Under the pieces are notes generated by a model. It made no database searches. It was not told the DNA's origin and worked only from the letters and a program-made list of their open reading frames with translations. A DNA stretch of 64,000 bases, from the NCBI GenBank assembly GCA_020152595.1, contig JAIGNY010003269.1, positions 974,501 through 1,038,500 of the forward strand. The letters are read 5' to 3'. Shown here one piece after another: positions 49,400-63,382 of the stretch. The DNA comes from Chiridota heheva (lineage: Eukaryota; Echinodermata; Holothuroidea; Apodida; Chiridotidae). Within the stretch, counting starts at the first letter, position 1. Each line of letters starts with the position of its first letter. A program made the position numbers and the translations under genes.

Positions 49400-52300
49400 A
49401 TCCAGAACACTGAAATATCATGACTTTGGATGGGTAGATGTGGGTTGCAAGCAGACCCCTAGCTTTGCTGTTTACAGGGGCGGCCCTTCCGTTGGCCTGC
49501 CCTGCCCTCCTGGCGTCTGCCCTGCCCCTCATGAGAACAAAATATTTTTTGGATATATTTTTTTGTTTGTGATTTTTTTTTTAACCTAATAATCCTAATT
49601 AACCTCATAAATGAATACATTACATGGATACAGAGCTCAGAATGATAGCATAGTAAGCAATTGTCCTGTTTGGCTCATGAATGGCCCTTATCAATCATAA
49701 TAGTTTCATATTAAGGTATGATTATAGCTTAAAATCCCAGGGCTTCTTCACCATGGAAGTGAGCCCTAAGGGGGCCCCAAGACTCCATGCCGAAAAGATG
49801 CAGCACTTTGAGCGCGCATTAATGTGCCCCTCAACAAGTCTAGCACCCTGCCCCTTTTTAAATCAAGCTAGGGGTCTCGAAAGTCTTAAAGGACAAAGAT
49901 AACCAGCACTCCTAATAAATTACAGTTTGAGGCATGACTATAGTGCTTCGTCAGTTTCAGATGAATAAGGAATGAAAGGGTGTCCACGTTTTGGCAGTAT
50001 TCTTGAATCAAGCCATAGGATTGCTTGCTTTGAATTAGAGTAAAATATGTCTGAAAAGAATGTATGGATGAAAGGACAACCAAGGCAAATATTTTTGTGG
50101 ACTTTTCAGACGAATTCCACATTTTGGCAATGTTTTATTAGTGATATGCCCTAAACACTTGCTACAGTACATAGTTACAGAAAATAACCATGTTTAAAAC
50201 CATGTCACTCTTTCCTGAAAGATGTCACTTCGATTAAGTTGCAATTGCATTTACCATTCTGCCTTAAACCACAATAAACATTATCTCTGAATTTCACTTT
50301 ATAACATCAATATTAGTACACTTTCGCCACTTAAATATCTGATTCTTTAACATTCATTATACTAAACTGAATTGGATGTTAAGGCCCAAACTAATAGAAT
50401 TGTCTTCCGGTACAGTAAAACAATTAATAAACAACAAGTCCCATTTCAAATACAGAAAGAAAAAAAAAAACTTGTTTGCCCTTAATGTCTATTCCATTGC
50501 TGATTATCTTTTCCCTTTCTCTGCTTTGGATATTTTTTCACAACTTTAAAGTAATACTGTAGTTCTTTATAACCTGTTATTACTGTATCATTTCAAAGTG
50601 TGTGTTATACAGTGTGATTGTGATACAGTGGGTTGAAACAGCCACTTTGTTATATTCTTTCATTTCTGCCAGGGTGTTGATTCTTTAGCAGGTCATTCAA
50701 AGTTGCATTGTCATCACTACCCATTGCAATGATGGCTGGATGCTTAATGGCTGAAGTTGCTCTGTCAGAATGCTCATCATACTTCATTCTACGAGCCACA
50801 TGCAGTATTTGCCACTATGATCATTCATCAATAATCTTATATTTAAAGTCAGCTAAAACATTTCCAAGGTTCTTTCAAATTTGCTAAGCCGATGTGGTTT
50901 GCATGTCAATCCTCCTGCACAGTAAGCCTACCCTTTAATCATAAAACAAACACTGGACTGTTTCATTTTAAAACTTAAGGCCATTTAAATTGATAAAGAT
51001 GAAAAATGGTAGATCATGATTTTTCCTAATGGTTCACAAGAATAACCTATACTGTACTGCCAAGCTTTAGGAAAGCTGTCAATTTCTTGAATATTGCACA
51101 ACAGAAGCGCAACACTGTGAGTCTTATCATTTTAGGTAGCCTGTGCTTTAAAAATACAAAAACTCACCATACAGTACAGTCTATCTATTTTCAGTATCCT
51201 GCTGCCTATTTGCAATGTTACAAATGAATCCCTGAACTAGTCTACATGTACTGTACACCAGAAATATTCATCACAATTCACAATCTCCAGAGAAATCAGT
51301 TATGATTGAAGAGAACAATGCCACGATACTGCAGAGGTCAGTTATCTTTTGCTTTCTAGTTGGGATCTCTTCAAATTATAACCTTAATTCTGAATTGTTG
51401 CAGTTATTGTAAAAATACAAAAGCTTAGCTTATGTCAATAATTCTGATCTTTTATTTATTTACATTGGCAACATTATGAAATATTTAAAATATCATGATA
51501 AGAGGGAAACTTTCATATTTTTTACATTGAAGGCAAACCTTGACATTGAGATATCAATATTTCATATTCTTAACTTGATGTATCATTCATGCTTTATATA
51601 AACATGAGTGTGAAAATGAGTTAATTCACTTGATACAGAAGAGATGATTTCCTCTCCATTTGAATCAGGGATAAGCCTTCCATTTGACATCAATTATCAC
51701 TGCAGATATATTTTCAGCAAAATATATCAAGCTTAATTACGACAATTATAGGTGTACAGCAAAATCTCATGCTGTGGTCTGAGCAATGGTTAAAAAAAAT
51801 TGGTCATCTTGTAACATTGTGAGACCTCGTCTTAAAGTACAATACATGAGCAAATCTGAATAATAAGAAAACAGATTGAATTCATATTTTAAACAGTACA
51901 TCCCTCATAGAAAGAATTCAAACAGCGGCAAAATTATGTTGGTATATGAATGTGTAAAAGAAGCATTAGTAATTGAACTAAAATAAAATACAAATATTTC
52001 AAAAAGTAGCCATTTTACTGCGATTTTTGAATTTTCAGGCATCATCAACATAAGAAAGTACAAACCTACAAGTTATTTCATCCAATGAAGTTCACTAGAA
52101 AATCTTGAAAGAAAGAAAGGTTTTAATTGGTAAGTCAACAATTTTCTTTGAATAATTTACATGTTTTAGGCACCATTGAGAAAACAATGATAAGAATAAT
52201 TCCAAACACTTATTCTACAAGAGGACCTGGGAGCTTTTGTGTTGGAACTGTTTTGTGACATACTTAAAATGCGATTAACAAATTAGATGAAGGTTTCTCA

Positions 52301-52625
52301 GAGTAAAGCTGTCTTAAATTGAAATGCAAGAGCTTCTATCAATTTTATACTCACAAACTGAACAGATAAAATTTTCTGTTTGCTTAGTTTCATATTAAAG
52401 ACACCACTACATTATGTGTAAGAAAGACAAATAGTCATTTTTTAAAGTTTTATGAAGTTATGGTTGATTAGCAACACAGAAGCCATCCTACAAATAGAAC
52501 ACAGAAGCTTTCCTTAAACTGCATATATACACATTAGTTCTTTCTTCTGCATAATTAGAATGCAGTATGGAGCTATGAAAAGAACACTTAGTTCAGCCTT
52601 CGTAAACGCCCACTGAACCTCTGTC
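49400..52625. other. Stretch without recognised genes
   Basis: A 13-bp inverted repeat (agacccctagctt at about 49454, complement at about 49866-49880) with GC-rich inner flanks hints at another small element. The rest is AT-rich sequence with no supportable coding region. Confidence 0.4.
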
Positions 52626-52895
52626 AAAGGGTCATTTTATGTCAAATCACCTCCCAAAAAAATGACGATAAATACACCACCATATCGGAATTTCTTCAAA
52701 ATTGGTGTATGTAATGTTTATAACCATAAAAAGCTAAATTTCGGTGTGCCTAAGACAACTTGCATGATCTGACCCACAGGGACGCAATAATCTTGGGAGG
52801 TCTTTATACAAAGATTCTTTCGGCTAACTTCCCCAGTGGTCGCGAGTCTGTGACCGTCGACCCAACTGGAAAGCCTCGGTAGATGGCTGCTACAG

Positions 52896-53348
52896 CTATC
52901 CTAGAACCCTTGACTGATCCGAGTCTGCAAAAAGACATCCCCCAGTCTCAAAGAACCAGTTTAGTCTCTGGTTAATGATCTTTCCCATAAATTTACAGAG
53001 ACAGCAGGTGAGGGCGATGGGGTGGTAGATGAAAGGGTCGGTACTGTCCTTCCCCGATTTGGGGGTGGTTATAGCTGTCCTCCAGATAAGGGGAAAGGAG
53101 TGTGAGAACCAAATGTGGTTGAGGATGGTGAGTAGGGTAGTGGTGGCTTTGTTGGGGAGGTGTTTCAGGAACTGGTAGGGGATGTTATCTGGGCCCTTAA
53201 AGGTGCAGCCAGCATCGTGGATGGCTTGGTTTAATTCAGAAAGGGTGAAAGGGGTGTTGTAGCACTTGGTGTTGTCGGAGGGAAAGGTGATTCTCCGGGC
53301 TTCATCGTGAGCTTTTTTGGCTTTGAAAGCATTAGGGTAGTTGGCCAA
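52896..53348 (-). pseudogene. Family B RT N-terminal fragment
   Basis: A 150-codon frame with FTLSELNQAIHDAG, FKGPDNIPYQFLKHLP and YHPIALTCCLCKFMGKIINQ, RT blocks 0-2 of the family. Residues after FFETGGCL no longer resemble RT. The catalytic blocks are absent. Confidence 0.8.
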
Positions 53349-54530
53349 GGACTAGATGTTGCTGAAAGAGGCGGAGAGGTGGTAAACGATGTCCTTTTTC
53401 GCATTGAGAAGCTTACCATTCCAGGAGAGATAGGAGGCTTTCCCATCCTGCCGTAGAAGCTGTTCACCATATATCAAAATCTTCTTTGGTGTTGATGGTG
53501 AGAGAAGAGATAAAGTTGTTCCAAGTGTTGGTTTTACTGTCCTTGATAGTGCACCTGGCTTTGGCACGGCTGATGCGAAAGAGGTTGAGGTTGTGGGTGG
53601 TCGGGTTAGTTTTGAAGTTCCTGAGGGCCCTTTTTCTGTTCTTGATGGCGATTTGCATTCATCAGTGAACCAGGGGTTGGAGGGTGGTTAAGGGGTTTGG
53701 AGGTTTTGGAAATGGAGCAGGTGGCGATGTTGATAAGGATGTTACTGAAGTTTGTTTGACATGGGATCCTCACCCTTGAGGAGACGGGGGAAAGGTGTGA
53801 GTCGCAGAGGGTTTCGAAAAGCAAAAAGAGGCCAGTCCGCCTCCTTGAGGTTCCAATTGGGGGTGTGGTCTGTGGGGTTTGAAGGTTGGAGCGAATAAGA
53901 AAAGGGCAATGGTCACTACCACAGAGATCAGCAGTGACCTTCCAGCTAAAATCAAGGTGGTTGGGGGAACAGATAGACAGGTCAATACAGGTAATGGAGA
54001 GACTGTGGCAGGGTGATGGAGAGACTGTGGCAGGGTGAAGGTAGGTTGGGAAGTAAGTGTTGAGCAAAGAGAGACTGTGCTGTCGGAGGGTGTTTTCGAC
54101 GAGCTTGCCTCTGGAGGTGGTGGTATTGGAGCCCCACAGGGGGTTGTGGGCATTGAAGTCATCAAAAAGGATGAAGGAAGGGGGAGGAGCTGAGAGATGA
54201 GGTTGTTAAGGCTGGTTCGCTGAACGTTGGCATTGGGGAGGGGGAAGATATATATTGCAAAGAGTGAAGGTTTTGTGGAGGGAGATAGACATACAGATGG
54301 CCTAAAGGTCGGTGTTCACATAAACAGGATTGTGTAGGATATCGTGTCTAACGAGAATGGAGACGCCCCCAGAGGCCCTGTCGGCCTCTACTTTATGTGT
54401 ATAGTAGCAAGCGAAGTTGCTGAGGGAATAATGGTCAATGGTTTTCAAAAAGGTTTCTTGAAGGCAGAACATGACGAAAGATATCAAAGAATTTAAAATT
54501 TGTAATTTTGAACAAAACAAAATGGTTCCA
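52955..54530 (-). mobile_element. LINE family B, 5' half (endonuclease and RT start)
   Basis: Reads right to left. 54302-54520 encodes endonuclease blocks CLQETFLK and ASGGVSILVRHD. 54060-54165 encodes the DFNAHNPLWGS block (out of the main frame). 53606-54067 ends the endonuclease with LCGSDHCPFLI, the catalytic histidine motif of APE-type endonucleases. The linker (RALRNFKTNPTTHNLN, SRAKARCTIKDSKT) and RT start (GPDNIPYQFLKHLP, WRTAITTPKSGKDSTDP, HPIALTCCLCKFMGK) follow. LINE similarity stops after WFFETGGCL at about 52955: the 3' half is missing, the opposite of normal LINE truncation. Frame breaks throughout. Confidence 0.85.
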
Positions 54531-55261
54531 CGTCATTTCCAAGGTCAAAGTAAAGGTCAACTAGTCAATCGTTTATTTATGTTGCCTACTTGGAATATGA
54601 CAATGGATTCTGAATCCCTATTGCATTACTTTTAAAATGACACCTTTCCCATCAACACTGGACCTTCACTTTTCGAGTTATGGGTTTTTAAAGTTTGTGG
54701 GCGCAGCCCAATTTTTTCGATTTTCGGCAATATTTGATGGTCTGTAACTTTTGATCCGACGGGCCAATTTCGCTCAAAATTGAAATTTGGCCTTTTTCGG
54801 TGATACCAATTGCAAATACAATTTGAACAAATTCTGAGATGGTGGTGTATTTTTCATTGGGTGATCTGATATGGAATAACCCGAAACTGAAGAGGCTCCA
54901 TCCCCAGCAGTCACATCCAATACAAAGTTCAAATGAATTTCTTTTCTTTTTACTCATACTTAGTAAACTAAAAGGAATACATTGGTATGTGCACTCCCAG
55001 GGCCAGCTGGAGTCTCCTACAAGTTCAATAGCTGATATTAAAACAATGACATCTCAACAAACAATACAGTACCTGTATCTACACATTGATATTTCCTCCT
55101 TCACATTTCTTACTCAAAAAGCAACAACAATATACATAACAAACAACAAAAGTACTTTAAGTCAAGGAACAAAAAAACGTTTGTTACCAGAGCGGTTGCA
55201 AATATATCAATGATTGCAATTTTACAGGGAGACACAAAACACATTTGCAATCCCTATACAA

Positions 55262-55345
55262 AACTAGTGCTGTCACGACATGGATCTATTACGTATTAAT
55301 TATCGTAGAGAAAAATATCGCGATATATCGTAGTATTGCAATACT
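55262..55345. mobile_element. Possible hAT-like terminal fragment
   Basis: Contains actagtgctgtcacgac and a tatcgcgatatatcg block, a combination frequent near termini of hAT-type repeats in many animals. No partner end was identified. Confidence 0.3.
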
Positions 55346-55480
55346 TTTCAAGAAAACTGACTCAAGACACAAATTGCTAATATCACTAATGTATGATCAT
55401 GGAGTTACAATTTACTCCATGATATAATGAATGCAAGAAAAAATGAGTAGCAGATCTAGCAGACGACATGATCGTGTGAC

Positions 55481-55503
55481 TATAATAATAATAATAATAA
55501 TAA
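55481..55503. repeat. (ATA)n microsatellite
   Basis: About seven to eight ATA units, heading a G/T-richer stretch (to about 55760, with 'gtgttccaggatctggatgc') that looks like an old interspersed repeat of unknown class. Confidence 0.85.
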
Positions 55504-55849
55504 ATGTTATTTAAATATGCCATTCACCAAAGTACCATGGCGCTTACAAAGTAAAATAAAAACAAAATGAAAAATATCAAAATAAGTGGGTCTTTAAGAG
55601 TTTTTTTAATACTGTGGTGGATGGAGAAGTTCTCATGTGGGTGGGTAAAGTGTTCCAGGATCTGGATGCAAGTATTTCAAATCTTTTTTCACCTATGGCA
55701 GAATTGGATATGGGTATGTGAAGTCGGGTGGAGTCATTACTCGATCTGAGTTCACGTGCAGGTTTTCTTATCTTGATTATATCCTTTATATATATAAATA
55801 GACTTTTTCAAACTGAGTTTAGCCGAACGTGAAACGTTCAGGGTATTTT

Positions 55850-57230
55850 AACCAATAAATTGCTGGGGAATTTTCCTTTTTACTAACCAACCAATCAGCT
55901 GCAGGGAAAATTGTAAACAACAACAATACGCGTGTGTATTACCTTTATAAGCTTGTACGCACATACATAATAATACATTACACGTACGACGTACGTAAAT
56001 GTTATGTGAAATGTATAAGCTTTGTGTTGTATGCACTCGTAAAGTATCTAAATTTGCATCAAAGTTTCAACTGCTCTGCCTGGATAATTCTTTCCTTTGG
56101 GGATGTTTTTGTTGTTGTCATATTCCAAAAGGATCCGTACTGTCTTCCATTCAGACTGTTTCAATTAAGGAATATGCAATAACCTGGTAAGATTTTAAGT
56201 TAAAACTTGGCCCCAGGTATGTTTATAACACTATGTTCTATGCATGTAGTTGTAGGCCCTAGGCCTAGTGTGCAAGTTAAAATGTTGTTTTTGTGAACAG
56301 AACATTTATGTTCATTGGGGTTCACATGCTTTTAACATTTATAAAACATCAAAAATATTTGTGCACATTTGAAACACAAAAATAGGGCGGAAATTGGCAA
56401 AAATCGTTCAAATTTGAAAACGTTGATGTTCAGTGCGGAAAGCCTAATGGTATAAAATTGTGTCATTGACCTCACTGCACAAAATGTTAAAAGAGTATCG
56501 AGAACTTTCGGCAACAAATTCCTTGTTATCTGTGAATAAGACTAGTTTTGCATATCAGTAAAATTGTGTGAATGGAGAGGATACAGTTTATACAAAGTTT
56601 TCTGTTTGGTATGGAATTTCCTTACCAAATTACGCTACCAATTAAGTCTCAGTGAAGTGCTTATTTGTGTATGTAGGCCCCTACAGTATATACTGTTGAT
56701 TATTGTGTGAAATTGTATTTTTAATGGGCTTGATCCCATACGCTAGTAAATTGTGCAGACGATCAGGATTCCCCGGAATTTATTTGGTCCATTATGGTCA
56801 CATAATTTTCGGCCATGTGACATTATTTAAATGAGATTTCCGGAAATTACAGATTCCGATATGAAAAGGTCTATTACATTCATGACGCATCACGCATGTG
56901 TTTGGTAATTCAGCCAACATGACTCATGAATCATCAAAGTGAGAGCCTGAAGGGCACACTCTGGACAAATTTTTGTTAATTTTTGTTTCTTTCTTCATAA
57001 CTCTCCCATCCATGATTAAGAAACTCTGAAAAATTGTAAGATAAATTCCTTTCAAATCTATTCCCAACAAAAAAAAATCCAAAACATTTCCTCCAAATGA
57101 AGCCACTACTTGATAGCCATGTTAGACTTAAAAACAAATTTAACTTCCTAAAATCCACACAAAAACAACTATGATAACAACAAATTTCCTCCACATTACT
57201 AGGTACTGTACATGTAAAGGACATTTGTCA
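55850..57230. other. Stretch without confirmed genes
   Basis: A + frame (55999-56188) ends at a good donor (aacctg|gtaagat) and reads MLCEMYKLCVVCTRK...; no domain is recognised and no downstream exon was found, so it is not called. The rest shows no motif. Confidence 0.35.
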
Positions 57231-57234
57231 GAAA

Positions 57235-57960
57235 CACCTACACTCTACATTGTGAACAACTGCAAGTGTTCAATCTACAAAATATCTAGGTGTGACAATC
57301 ACTGCAGATACATGTGTATGCACATATAGAGAACATGACAACAAAGGCAAGCAACAAGGTCCCTTATTTCCATCAAGAGAAACCTCCAAGTTAGTAACAC
57401 AAGGCTCAAAACAGCAGCATATTACACACTTGTCAGACCCCTAGTTGAATGCAGTATGCTCCATCTGTGTCAGACTCCACATAGCCACGTTCATCAATAA
57501 AATTTAAATGATACAAAGGATCTTAGCCAGATATGTGCTACATAGATACCACAACACATCCAGTTTGGGGCAAATGCTTCAAGTGCTGGGCTAGCCTTCT
57601 TTGCAACAATGACAAGAGCAAGCCAGCGTATCAATGTTTTATAAATTCCAAAATGGGTTTGTTGCTATCAACAAGGACCAAAGGCCTACTGTATATTATT
57701 CCAATGACACATACTAGACCTGGAACCCAACCTTACAGATACATGTACAATATTTTATGTTCTTGTTGTGACTACCACAAATCCTCATTCTTCCCTCAAA
57801 CAAAAAGAGATTGGAATCATGTCCCAGTTGATGTTGTGACAGCTAAAAGCTACAGTACAGTATATACTTTCAGGGCCTCCTGGCTGTCTAATGTGCATGC
57901 CACTATGGCAGCTGTATTCAAATCGTATACAGTATGTGTACTGTACCTGCACAGCGGCAG
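57235..57960 (+). mobile_element. CR1/L2-like LINE RT C-terminal relic
   Basis: Fragments in changing frames: STKYLGVTITADT (57285), NLQVSNTRLKTAAYYTLVRP (57385-57440), LARYVLHRYHNTSSLGQML, and CCDYHKSSFFPQTKRDWNHV followed by PVDVV (57760-57840). This order (YLGV, TLVRPxxE, then SFFPxTxRDWN) is the RT C-terminal signature of the wider CR1/L2 group. Stops and shifts make it non-coding. Confidence 0.75.
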
Positions 57961-59275
57961 TGGTGCTTCCATTCAGGGAGTGTATTTTAATTTCACATGG
58001 ATCTTATTATTTTGTTTCTGAACACAGTAGCACTATTCTCCAGCACATTTTTTGACAGTTAGAGTACTTGTTTCATGTGATGTTCATTTAGTGTTTGACA
58101 CATTTGTAATCATGTTTATCTTGACCAACAGGTATCTGCACAGCCATGCACACAAGCTACACAAAATCTCTAGTCATTAACAATTTCTCTGGTCATTGAT
58201 ATTTGAAACGTAAACGGGAGAAGAGAAGAAAAGGAAATTTAAGACTAATTAAAATGACTCTTAACTAAAATGACTTCTGTTTTACTCAAATAAAGTCGTT
58301 CTTCAAACTTGCCATCTTCATGGAACAAGTTGCTTTACACAAATTCATTTGTCTTATGCTTTTGGGAAAAAGTCATGTTTTAAGGTAAAATAAGAGTTGA
58401 AAATATGTATGAATTATTTAAGATGTATCAGTGTTATCAAAATAATACACCACTTTCAACAATAAACAAGTGAACGATGTTTGGTACAAGTGCAGAATCC
58501 AACGTAATTTTCCAAGTATCACTACCACTCCAAAAGCGTCGTTGTCATCACTTAGAGTATGTAGTTTTAGTCACTATGAGTACGACTATGACTCCAGACT
58601 GGAAAGAAAAAAATACAGGATTCCCACCAAAAAAACAATGTGTCGTTTTTAAAAACACACAAACATTTGACTACTTCCACATGAAAATATAAATACGTAC
58701 ATGCAACAGCGCCACGATAATAAATCCCATCTTTTAAAATTCTAAGTCACTACAACTTCGGACCGCGCAAGGACATACTTCCGAAATTGCGTTATATTCT
58801 ACACTTAGTCTAGGCTACTCATAGTTATTGTCACAACCCACTTACATGTATGTTATCACTGTGACATTTATGTGTATAGTAAGTAGGTTGTTTCACATAC
58901 TTTGTTTTCAACAAGAGTCACACTTAAGCAAAATGTACTTTCCAAAATGCGATAACTTCAATTCCTCTGCAAACAGTCTGGTGGAATTTCACTTCTTCAA
59001 TTGGTTATCAGAAAAAACTGTTCATTAGGCGACTTTTAACAGAAGAATTTTGCCAGAGTAAAATCCACAGAGTTTCTTAGTCGCCATTTTCTAAAATTTT
59101 CTCAAGTGTCACGCTTGCGCATTTTCCCTCAGGGCTTCTTTATTTTACTAAGGGGTGGAATGGTTTTAGACGTGCGCTATGTGTCATCTTTAAAATCAGC
59201 AAATAATTATTCAACCCTTTTCTGTTTTACTGCTATCTTAACAAAAATGGACGATAAGTGGTAGTATTTATTTAA
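57961..59275. other. AT-rich stretch, no gene seen
   Basis: No supportable features. Confidence 0.4.
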
Positions 59276-59279
59276 ACCG

Positions 59280-59800
59280 TTAAAGTCCCAGGGGGTCCAA
59301 AATGTGACTGAAATTTTTCTGAACTTAATTTTCACAATTTTCATAACTTTTCTTTCTTTTTGTATAACTACAAGTTTGGGTTATATGAATGCTAAGACAA
59401 TCAACTTTTCAATACAAAGTCAAAATAAAGAAAATATTGACATAAATTTAAATTTTAGGCAAAATTAGGCCAATTTTCTTGATCTTGTATTTTTTCTTTC
59501 GAATAATGAAAAGGAGGATTTTTTTTACATATTTAGATTATTTGTGAAATTACCTTTCCAATGATACCAGTCTAAAATAAAAAAAATCAAAGCAAACCCT
59601 GCAAAAAAAATGAAAATAAACAAACAAAATAATCATCGCTGTAATTACTTGCAAAAAACAAAGCAGTGCATCTGGCCTGGTATTCGAAGCCGGGGAGCCC
59701 ACATTACAATCCCACACGTTAGCACTAGACTACTGTTGCGTATGTCCTAGTGTGTGGATTTGTTTTAAACTTAAACTACAGTGGTGAACAAAGAGGGGGT
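59280..59800. mobile_element. TTAA-ended repeat with tRNA-like module, diverged copy 4
   Basis: Starts ttaaagtcccagggggtcc and runs parallel to copy 1: a 'cattacaagtttgg'-like stretch, then 'acatatttagattatttg' with 'cctttccaatgat', then a tRNA-like block on the minus strand with B box complement of ggtattcgaagcc (59679-59691) and an A-box-like segment near 59719-59735. Most of the rest is highly diverged, so the shared order is informative. Confidence 0.55.
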
Positions 59801-62800
59801 AGTCGCTCTTTTTGATTTCAATCGAAAGTATGTGGATTGGCCTTTCTAACGGTATATTTCATGTAGGGGAGTTGTATCACGGTCTCAAAAAGGCTAAAAA
59901 TTATGATATTTTTCATAACTTTTGCCAAAAAAAGATACTGATGATAGGGGCAGTCAAAATTTGACTGAAATTGGATGCATTGATGTCTTTGTAAGTTCCT
60001 CACAGGTTTTACGGCAAAAGCAAGGTCTGGAAGTATGGCAAGTCGTTTTGCGTTCAATTTTGTGCATTTTTTTAATCTAGATTATTTCAACCAATCTTTT
60101 TTCAAAAATCTTCAATATAACCTCCATCAAAAAGTAACATATCAGGTGGTAATTACATAACTATCATTTTCCAATGAACTTTGGCATCTTCAGTACAAAC
60201 TTAACGATGTAGAGTGTGAACTGACGAGAAAGTGTGCCAAGAATCATCCGATTTTGGTGTTAAAGGTATATATATTTATAAATATATATTCATACTTTTT
60301 AGCAGATGAAAACAATTGTTTGAGACCAAATTTAAACATGCAAAAGACAGGTAATTTGAATGAGAGCTTCTGCCCGAAAAAAAGTGCCGAGCATCGTAAC
60401 TGAATCAAATCTGTCCTCAAATCTACATGCAAACTACATACTGTAGGACTTGAATAACCACTGACAGGCCATAAATCACAAATGACCGCAATCAGTGAAC
60501 GTCAGCCTACTAGAAAAAAACAGGTCAGTGAGGACCAGCGTTCGTGTTAACGACAAATTTGTTGTATATTACGCCATGATGAAATTTCTTTTCATGTTGT
60601 ACCTGCCTCGAAAAATCGAGATATAGCATGTAAAATTTTTCACCAGTTTTTCATTGACTTAAATAAAAATCATGAAAATCTTACCTAACTGATGCACAAT
60701 TGAAAGTTTTGATTCACATAAATGATTTTGAATTACTCATAAATGAAAGACAAATGACACAACTACAAAACTAACGGTCAAATGATTCAACATGTCCGCA
60801 GAAGTACTGTACATAAACACAAATATAGGCTAGTACAGTACATATGCCCTATACATGATGTATATACACTGTACAGTGTACGTGAAAGATGCTGTTTTGA
60901 ATGCAAGCTGTCAATTGTCAACGATATTATTAGCTAGGATTCCACTTTCCTCCTGTATTGTGTTTCCAGAAAGAAGCAAGCAAGCGCAATACACGCTCAC
61001 CGCAGTGTCTTTTCACTGTATGCTGTCAGATTTTTAAAATGCACCCGCCCAATCAATCATGCACGTTCGTAAAGATGCATTTCTGTGTGTGATACTGCAT
61101 GTTACCATTTTTTACATACGCGGAAACAAAATGGGTTAGAATTTTTATTTTCTTTACCAATTTTATACATATTTCTCAAGCAAATTAAATTTTCATTTCA
61201 AGGTCAGATTGTATAAAACATAATGAAGTAAGAGTGTATGAATTTTCATGTATGTTAGTGTTTATTTATGCCTAGCTTATGCACCTATCAATTGTATGAC
61301 GTACCCTCTGACCCCAGGATATGTAAGCCAATGTTGCGTCAATTACAATGAAATTTTGACACAGGGGTAAGTCATTATACATCAAATGTCAGTCATTCAA
61401 AGAATAATAGATGCGTCATTGTGCGTTAGTCTTTAAAACTAGGGATGTGCATTTTCGTTTAAATCAGTAAACGATAAACAATGCATTTTTCGATCATTTA
61501 TTGTATACACAATCACGGAAAATGCAATCAGACGCCAACAAATTTACGACATTTTTGCAGAACTGGTTCTATTAATCAATAAACACAACGTAGCCGTCGC
61601 AATTTTCAGCCTTAAAAATAAGTAAGGAATGTCACAAAATTTGAGTAGGGATCTATATTAAGTCTTCAAATTACTTGTAAGGCTGAAAATGTTGTCAAAA
61701 ATAATGATCCATGGCTTTAACACGCTTTAAAACGATCCAGAAATTAAATATTAACAAGTAAATTGCTGTCTTGCTAGTATTTTGATGTTTTCAGCACTAT
61801 CACCATGCCGTACAAGATTCAAAAGTGTGCCACTAGCTTGCAGCTAGCGTACTGTATAAAAAATATTCCAGTCCAGTGTCATTCCCAACTGTACTGTATT
61901 TTAATGCAACGCTCTTGGCAAAATAGCGCTGATGCTTATGAACCATCGTTGAAATCTTATGAACCATCGTTGAAATCTTAGCAACTCAGAAACATTTTTG
62001 TTTGTTTGTTTTGCAATCTTTTTTGCACAATTTATTTGACTCATCAAATAAACTTTGCATTTATTTGTGGTAAAAATAACAATCAATGCTTTTTTGTCCA
62101 TGTATTTCTGAGTCCATTTAACAGCTTGTAAGTTGTAAAACAGGTGTTGACCTAGTCCGATAAACATCTGACCTTAGTATACGCTATAGCCATTACATGA
62201 CTGCGAATACTCGGTTAGACATCATCCTATGCATATAACGGTGGAAACCGCTACATTGACTCATTATAGACGTGTCACAGAATATTTGCTGTCCTGTTTT
62301 GTGAACATTTTCCATGAAATTTGTACTTTTTTGCCTTATTCATTTTAACCTCCAAAAGTTAAGCTACATAACTAAAAAAGCTTTCAGTATGTTGCTCTTA
62401 ATCTTAAAAAACTTGGGCACATAAAAGTAAATTAAATAACTGAACTAAAACCCATGAAAAAAAAACTTTTCACCTACCTCGGTTGCTACCTTTAGAGTCG
62501 TGTACGCCGAAGTAAATGTACCTAATTATTTCAAATTCTATCGAGCATCAGCCATGCCAGTATAGCGTAAATGGTAAACGCGGGTATAAAAAAAACAAAT
62601 CGTGCATCTAAAACAAGTGGCCACATCCATTTACTGTACTGATTAAAGATAGTATTTATAGGAAATATTCAAGACATCTAATTAATGCAAAAAATGACAG
62701 AGTATACATTCATTTGTTTTCTTTGCCAAATGCATCCTATAGCAACTGGAGGTGGCAATCAAAATAATGATTGGAGTGGATACTTTGATGCAACTGTGCA

Positions 62801-63250
62801 CTGGCAACCGGAAGCATCAAAAATTTAAGTGAAGCTGATAAAATTTACCTCAAGTTGAGGCCCACTGCCATACATTATCAATTAAAATTATAGTGAAAAT
62901 TATTATGAGGTGTACTAAAAACTAATTAAAAATGCACAATAAAGGAGTTTCCCGTATAGTTCAATGTTGTTCCCAATCATGGGTTTCATTCTGGTACGAC
63001 TGCACCCGAAATAGGCAAGGAGCGAGTCAAGAAGAGGACAACATGGTGTAAAACTTTGTGTATGCATGGATCTGAAAGCAAAGAAACACAAATGAAGAGA
63101 AATAACAGTTTTGATGTCGAAAAGAGCGATTCCAAAGCATCAAAATGGTTTTGAGTATCACAACCGTTACTTTATAGCAAGGGCGAAAATAACAGCTACA
63201 ATAAATATCAAAAAGGGCACTTCTTGCCCCGTTGCTATCTTAAAATGGAG
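59801..63250. other. AT-rich stretch, no gene seen
   Basis: Only small local structures are visible, including a perfect 21-bp direct duplication at 61935-61976. No coding region is supported. Confidence 0.4.
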
Positions 63251-63254
63251 GGCC

Positions 63255-63382
63255 CAATTCTTGCCACCATTAACCCTGTGAGGAGAAGAGTAGGGGTTGC
63301 CTTCGTTGCCCCGTGGTTCAATTCTTGCCTCCATTAAGCCCGTGAGGAGAAGGGTAGGGGTTGCCCTCGTTGCCCCGTGGTT
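63255..63382. repeat. 64-bp tandem duplication
   Basis: Two adjacent copies starting at 63255 and 63319 (caattcttgcc...gccccgtggtt), differing at a few bases. Confidence 0.9.

Larger units (their letters stand above)
52630..54888. mobile_element. TIR element interrupted by LINE B
   Basis: The left end (gggtcattttatgtcaaatc) and the complement of the right end (gggttattccatatcagatc) are similar, and similarity continues through 'aatacaccaccat' and 'ggaatttcttcaaa'. These are long imperfect terminal inverted repeats of a non-autonomous DNA transposon. Between them lies the LINE B fragment (about 52955-54530). Without it the element would be around 0.7 kb. No clear target-site duplication. Confidence 0.6.

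Noticed and set aside
55999-56190. Cysteine-containing + frame ending at a good splice donor
   Set aside because: Possible first exon, but no recognised domain and no downstream exon; kept only as a note.
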